Position numbers and translations under genes: made by a program. Positions 60,200 to 64,000 of a DNA stretch of 64,000 bases are shown here, piece by piece (the stretch's first letter is position 1; every line of letters begins with the position of its first letter). Under the pieces are notes generated by a model. That model was not told where the DNA came from. It searched no databases and worked only from the letters and a program-made list of their open reading frames with translations. The DNA is taken from the NCBI RefSeq assembly GCF_047275745.1, contig NZ_JBKQWU010000019.1:3850-67849 (forward strand). The letters are read 5' to 3'. Origin of the DNA: Amaricoccus sp047275745 (GTDB lineage: Bacteria > Pseudomonadota > Alphaproteobacteria > Rhodobacterales > Rhodobacteraceae).

Positions 60200-61162
60200 T
60201 CAGTCCCCGCGCAGTCCGGCGCGCTGCACGATCTCGGAAACGAGGTGCTCGCGCCGGTAGGCCATTACGTGGACACCGGCGACGCCCGCGATCTCGCGGA
60301 TCCGCTGCATCAGTTCGATGCAGAGCGTCGTGCCCTCGGCGGAGGGATTTGCCGCGCGATCGAGACGGTCGATGACGGCATCGGGGATGTGGATGCCAGG
60401 CACGTGCGCCCGCATCCAGCGCGCCGCCCTCGCCGAAGCGAGCGGGCCGACCCCGGCGAGGATGTAGGCGCGGCGGTCGAGGCCGAGATCGCGCACCCGG
60501 GTCATGAAGGCCTCGAAGCGGTCGAGATCGAAGACGTAGTTGGTCTGGATGAACTGGGCGCCGGCGTCGATCTTCTTGGCGAGACGCTCGGCGCGCAGCG
60601 CGTAGGGCGGGACGCAAGGGTTCTCGGCGGCGCCGAGGAACATGTGCGGGCGCCGGGTGATCGGACGGCCGGAAAGGAAGACGCCCTCGTCGCGCATCAT
60701 GCGGATGGTGCGCAAGAGCGTCAGCGAGTCGAAGTCGAAGACAGGCTTGGCGCCGGGCTGGTCTCCTACCTGCGTCCCATCGCCGGTCAGGCAGAGGACG
60801 TTCCGCACCCCCATCGCCGCGGCGCCGAGCACATCGCCCTGGATGGCGATGCGGTTCCGGTCGCGGCAGCTGATCTGGTAGATCGTGCCGTAGCCGGCGC
60901 GGGTCAGCAGCGCCGAGATGCCGATCGAGGACATGTGGCAGTTGGCGCCCGAGGCGTCGGTGGCGTTGATCGCGTCGCAGGCCTCGGCGAGCGGCCGGGC
61001 GGCCTCGAAGACGTCGGCCGGGTCGGCGCTGTCGGGCGGGTTGAGCTCGGCCGTCACCGCGAACTTGCCGGCGCGGAGCGCACGCTCGAGGCGGCTGCCC
61101 GACGACATGCCGGACGGCGGCTCCTCGTAGGGACGGATGAGGTCGCTGGGCAGGTCGGTCAT
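60200..61162 (-). CDS. metF: Methylenetetrahydrofolate reductase
   Basis: 320 residues, TIM barrel with FAD: FAVTAELNPPDSADP at the start, INATDASGANCHMSS, GDVLGAAAMGVRNVLCLTGDGTQVGDQPGAKPVFDFD, and QFIQTNYVFDLDRF. It interconverts methylene-THF and methyl-THF. In roseobacters it can run in the oxidative direction for methyl groups taken from DMSP or methylated amines. The start overlaps the stop of the previous gene (ATGA). Confidence 0.9.
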   Translation of the reverse strand: MTDLPSDLIRPYEEPPSGMSSGSRLERALRAGKFAVTAELNPPDSADPADVFEAARPLAEACDAINATDASGANCHMSSIGISALLTRAGYGTIYQISCRDRNRIAIQGDVLGAAAMGVRNVLCLTGDGTQVGDQPGAKPVFDFDSLTLLRTIRMMRDEGVFLSGRPITRRPHMFLGAAENPCVPPYALRAERLAKKIDAGAQFIQTNYVFDLDRFEAFMTRVRDLGLDRRAYILAGVGPLASARAARWMRAHVPGIHIPDAVIDRLDRAANPSAEGTTLCIELMQRIREIAGVAGVHVMAYRREHLVSEIVQRAGLRGD

Positions 61163-61710
61163 GGCCGGTGCGCCCGCGGTGGCTCGTCGGCGAGGGGCGT
61201 CGTCGGCTCGCTTGCGCAGGCGCGCGCGGGCGTGGTGCGGGCGGCGCCGTCCGCCTCGCGGCGCGCCGCCGCCTTCTCGCGGCTGACCCGGAGCCAAGAG
61301 GAGGAGCCGCGGAGCCGCCGGTCGACCGGCGGCAGGACCTCGCGGATGCGGGCGCCGCCCCGCATCCGCGCGGCGCCTTCCCAGGCGAGGACCCAGACGC
61401 AGCGCATCTCCGGCCGGACCTCGCAGAAGCCGCCCTCGCGGACGCCGCCGCAGGGACCGTTGCGGAGCTCTTTCGGACAATTCATCGGGCAGGACATGCC
61501 GGTCGAGGAGAGCACGCACTGTCCGCACATCCGGCAGTCGAAGACGAGGCCCTTGGCGAGTCCCTCGACCAGCGCGATGGGGCGCTCGATCCGGTCATAG
61601 CCGAGGCGGGTGAAGACAGGGTCGAGCGCGACCATGCTCCGCTCGACGAGGCCGTAGAGGCGTTCGAGCAGGGCGGCGTGGCGGACGGCCAGCAAGCGAA
61701 TCGCGTACAT
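61159..61710 (-). CDS. MTHFR C-terminal-domain (zinc-binding) protein
   Basis: 183 residues. CRMCGQCVLSSTGMSCPMNCPKELRNGPCGG is the cysteine-rich motif of the methylenetetrahydrofolate reductase C-terminal domain family (PF12225), here a separate protein instead of a fusion. This domain is thought to take part in iron-sulfur or zinc-linked electron transfer to MetF. The basic, low-complexity C-terminus is unusual. ATGA overlap with metF. Confidence 0.83.
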   Translation of the reverse strand: MYAIRLLAVRHAALLERLYGLVERSMVALDPVFTRLGYDRIERPIALVEGLAKGLVFDCRMCGQCVLSSTGMSCPMNCPKELRNGPCGGVREGGFCEVRPEMRCVWVLAWEGAARMRGGARIREVLPPVDRRLRGSSSWLRVSREKAAARREADGAARTTPARACASEPTTPLADEPPRAHRP

Positions 61711-61739
61711 CGTCGCACCTACCCGATCGGAAGCCCTGC

Positions 61740-62597
61740 CTACTTGCCGAAGACCACGGTGCGGTGGCCGGAGAGGAGGACCCGGCGCTCGAGGTGGCTC
61801 TTCACCGCGCGGGCGAGGACGCGGGATTCGGTATCGCGGCCGATGGCGACGAGGTCGTCGGCCGTGTCGGCGTGACTGATCCGGGCGACGTCCTGCTCGA
61901 TGATCGGGCCTTCGTCGAGGTCGGCGGTGACGTAGTGGCTGGTCGCGCCAATTAGCTTCACGCCGCGCTGGTAGGCCTGCTTGTAGGGGTTGGCGCCCTT
62001 GAACGCCGGCAGGAACGAGTGGTGGATGTTGATCGCCCGGCCCGAGAGCTTGCGGGTCAGCTCGTCGGAGAGGACCTGCATGTAGCGGGCGAGGACGACG
62101 AGCTCCGCGCCGGTCTCCTCGACGAGGGCGAGGAGGGCGGCCTCCTGCGCGGGCTTGGTCTCGGGCGTGACCGGCAAGTGGACGAAGCGGATGCCCTCGT
62201 GGTCGGCGATGCGGCGGGCGTCCTCGTGGTTGGAGACGATGGCCACCACGTCGGCGCGGAGCCAGCCGACCCGGATCTGGTAGAGCAGGTGGAGGAGCGC
62301 GTGGTCGAACTTCGAGACCATGGCGATGATCTTCGGCGGACGGCCCGCGTCGGTCACCGCGAGGTCGAGGCCGAGCTTCTCGACGGCGGGCGCGAGCGCC
62401 TGCTCGATCCTCGGAACGGTCAGCTCTTGCGGACCGAGGAAGGCGATGCGCAGGAAGAAGCGGTCCGTCGGCCGGTCCCAGTGCTGGTTCGTCTCGGCGA
62501 TGTTGCCGCCGAGCTCGGCGATTGCCGTGGCGACGGCGGAGATGATCCCGGGGCGGGGATCGCTCGACAGGGTCACTATGAACGAGGTTTCGGGCAT
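61740..62597 (-). CDS. purU: Formyltetrahydrofolate deformylase
   Basis: 285 residues. N-terminal ACT-like domain (FIVTLSSDPRPGIISAVATAIAELGGNIAE), then the formyltransferase fold with NIHHSFLPAFKGANPYKQAYQRGVKLIGATSHYVTADLDEGPIIEQD carrying the catalytic His/Asp. It hydrolyses 10-formyl-THF to THF and formate, the outlet of C1 oxidation. It starts one base after the YkvI-like stop, so the genes are in one operon. Confidence 0.92.
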   Translation of the reverse strand: MPETSFIVTLSSDPRPGIISAVATAIAELGGNIAETNQHWDRPTDRFFLRIAFLGPQELTVPRIEQALAPAVEKLGLDLAVTDAGRPPKIIAMVSKFDHALLHLLYQIRVGWLRADVVAIVSNHEDARRIADHEGIRFVHLPVTPETKPAQEAALLALVEETGAELVVLARYMQVLSDELTRKLSGRAINIHHSFLPAFKGANPYKQAYQRGVKLIGATSHYVTADLDEGPIIEQDVARISHADTADDLVAIGRDTESRVLARAVKSHLERRVLLSGHRTVVFGK

Positions 62598-62598
62598 G

Positions 62599-63678
62599 TC
62601 AGCGCTCGAGAACCGCGACCCGCACGGTCTTCACGAGCATGAATCCGAGGAGAAGCACGCCCACGTAACCGTTGACGACGTAGATAACGTTCACGAGCCG
62701 GTCGAACGGAACCATTATCCCCACAAAGACGCCGAGCGCCGCCAGGGCGACCGTCAGGAGCCTGAACCGGGCGGTCTTCTCGTCGGCGAACCTTGCAACG
62801 ACCTGCCACAGCAGCGGGACCGCCGTCGTGTAGATGCCGGCCACCACCGTCACCGAGAACAGCGTGCCGAGATGGGGGTTGATCCCGGTGGCGAGGAGGA
62901 GATTCGGCACCAGCGACCCCGCCAGGTCCTCGATGTTCGCCATGATGCCGAGCGCGATGATGGCGAGGGCGAGACTGAACCCGAGCGCGCCGAGGGCGGC
63001 GCCCCACACCGATTCCCGCTTGTTCGAGCTCGCCGCGCCGAGGGACGCCATGAAGCCGGCGAGCCAGAGCATGCAGAACCCGACGTAGGACAGGGCGGCG
63101 AGGAACCAGTTGGACGAGGCCCGGAGCAGGTCCATCTCGGGAATTGCGCTCGCGTTCCTCAATCCTTCCGGGTTCATGACGATGGCCGATATGCCGAGCA
63201 GAATGGTTGCGACGACGATCAGCGGGCCGATCTTCCCGATCACGTCGATCAGCCGCCCGAGCCCGAAGATCACGGTCAGTCCGGCGAGCACGCCCATCGC
63301 CATCCCGCCGGCAGCTCCCGGAAGGCCGTACTGCTGGTTCACCGCCGCGCTCGCACCGCCGATCATGACGACAAATGACATGAAGATGAAGGCGACAGCG
63401 AAATAGTCGTAGAGTGACCCGACGAAATCTCCGCAATAGTACTTGAATACTTCACTTCCCTTGCGAAACCTGTTGTTAAACCCTGCCAGCACGAAGTCGA
63501 CGCCGACATACAGGAACAGGATGAACACGACCAGTATCCCCAGGATACCCATGTAGCCGTAGGAGCTGAAGTACTGGATCACTTCCTGACCGGTCGCGAA
63601 GCCGCTCCCTATGAGGAACGCGATGAAGGCGCCCGCGTACGTGATGATCCGTCCCGAATCGAGGCTCCGTTCGCCCAT
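62599..63678 (-). CDS. YkvI-family membrane transporter
   Basis: 359 residues with about ten hydrophobic helices; start with GCAGGAGATCACA site. IITYAGAFIAFLIGSGFATGQEVIQYFSSYGYMGI is the characteristic opening of the YkvI family, which is related to amino-acid/branched-chain carriers (APC superfamily). First gene of the YkvI-purU-MTHFR C-terminal-metF operon. In this context it may import a methylated osmolyte (DMSP, betaine or sarcosine), but the substrate is unknown. Confidence 0.84.
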   Translation of the reverse strand: MGERSLDSGRIITYAGAFIAFLIGSGFATGQEVIQYFSSYGYMGILGILVVFILFLYVGVDFVLAGFNNRFRKGSEVFKYYCGDFVGSLYDYFAVAFIFMSFVVMIGGASAAVNQQYGLPGAAGGMAMGVLAGLTVIFGLGRLIDVIGKIGPLIVVATILLGISAIVMNPEGLRNASAIPEMDLLRASSNWFLAALSYVGFCMLWLAGFMASLGAASSNKRESVWGAALGALGFSLALAIIALGIMANIEDLAGSLVPNLLLATGINPHLGTLFSVTVVAGIYTTAVPLLWQVVARFADEKTARFRLLTVALAALGVFVGIMVPFDRLVNVIYVVNGYVGVLLLGFMLVKTVRVAVLER

Positions 63679-63818
63679 TGTGATCTCCTGCCCGGTTCGC
63701 GGTGTCCCGCCCTGGCTTGCCTTCATGTCGTGGGAAATCGCCCGGAAGGTTTCCCGGCGCGCCGCTTGCCGCCGCGGCACCGCGTGTCAGGGTCGGGGCG
63801 AAAGCGCGTTCCGGAGGC

Positions 63819-64000
63819 TCAGCACTCCGGGAGGTTGACGGCGAGGCCGCCGGTCGAGGTTTCCTTGTACTTGACGCTCATGTCATGGCCGGTCTGGCGC
63901 ATGGTCTCCACGCAGGCGTCGAGCGGCACGATATGGGTGCCGTCGCCGCGCAGCGCGAGGCTCGCCGCCGCGACGGCCTTGATGGCGCCGAGGCCGTTGC
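63819..64000 (-). CDS. sdaA: L-serine ammonia-lyase, C-terminal part (cut by window edge)
   Basis: About 60 residues of the C-terminus are in view: NGLGAIKAVAAASLALRGDGTHIVPLDACVETMRQTG and the ending YKETSTGGLAVNLPEC, a signature of iron-sulfur L-serine dehydratases, in which a C-terminal cysteine lies near the cluster. It converts serine to pyruvate and ammonia. The start lies beyond the right edge. 140 bp separates its stop from the YkvI-like start, so it may belong to the same C1/serine operon. Confidence 0.88.
   Translation of the reverse strand, partial: NGLGAIKAVAAASLALRGDGTHIVPLDACVETMRQTGHDMSVKYKETSTGGLAVNLPEC

Noticed and set aside
1..64000. tRNA, rRNA, riboswitch or prophage genes
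   Set aside because: No cloverleaf, rRNA-like stretch, conserved riboswitch core or phage structural gene was recognised by eye; a covariance-model search would be needed to exclude small RNAs.

Overview
The window is about 64 kb of very GC-rich DNA, densely coding on both strands. The gene content points to an alphaproteobacterium of the Rhodobacteraceae (Roseobacter group): a DMSP-lyase-like cupin, a methyl-THF/formyl-THF oxidation operon, BKACE and TauD-type catabolic enzymes, and a parA-parB-repA replication module of the kind found on Roseobacter plasmids and chromids. The replication genes with an iteron origin at about 23.6-27.4 kb mean the window probably lies on an extrachromosomal replicon. 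That placement is inferred from gene content; no alignment was possible.

Layout. (1) 1-23 kb is catabolism and transport: an SLC13 permease (cut by the left edge), a MocR regulator divergent from a TIM-barrel/MFS pair, a MalT-like LuxR ATPase regulator, and then a TauD dioxygenase - BKACE - hydrolase - quinone oxidoreductase - truncated acyl-CoA ligase operon. After these come a Bfd-like ferredoxin, an MFS carrier, a YeiH-type exporter, a FadL porin, a short phasin, an acyl-CoA synthetase, an internally deleted PhaC-like gene and an acyl-CoA dehydrogenase. Four copies of a 21-bp C-run/G-run inverted repeat, each about 20 bp before a -10-like ATA/TAT element, precede four of these transcription units and look like the operators of one regulon. 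(2) 23-27.5 kb holds a ParD/truncated ParE pair with a perfect operator palindrome, parA, parB, three TTTCCCCGGGGAAA palindromes, repA and a ~22-bp-period iteron array followed by AT-rich DNA. (3) 27.5-50.7 kb is a Wzx/Wzy-type exopolysaccharide locus: polymerase, GT8, GT4 and GT2 transferases, a PslG-like hydrolase, ExoF-like export protein, ExoP-like co-polymerase with a degenerate Walker A motif, ExoY-like priming transferase, flippase, methyltransferase and acyltransferase. It includes a seven-gene operon in which every junction overlaps and which contains a WlbA/B/C-like set for a diacetamido-uronate sugar.

(4) 50.7-53.9 kb is a graveyard: IS630 and IS5 transposase remnants, a VirD1/MobC-like mobilisation gene preceded by a VirD2-type nic-like sequence, and a VapC toxin broken by a stop codon. 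(5) 54-57.8 kb has small hypothetical genes, a SnoaL-like protein and an Ada / 2OG-oxygenase DNA-repair pair. (6) 57.9-64 kb holds an orphan solute-binding protein, the tail of an FAD oxidoreductase, a DddL-type DMSP lyase, an operon of YkvI-family transporter - purU - MTHFR C-terminal-domain protein - metF, and the end of an L-serine dehydratase cut by the right edge.

A recurring oddity of the first ~56 kb is degenerate short tandem repeats (periods of 9-18 bp, usually whole codons) in linkers, termini, signal peptides and leaders of at least fifteen genes. Several genes are visibly decayed: the acyl-CoA ligase, the PhaC-like gene, ParE, VapC and both transposases.
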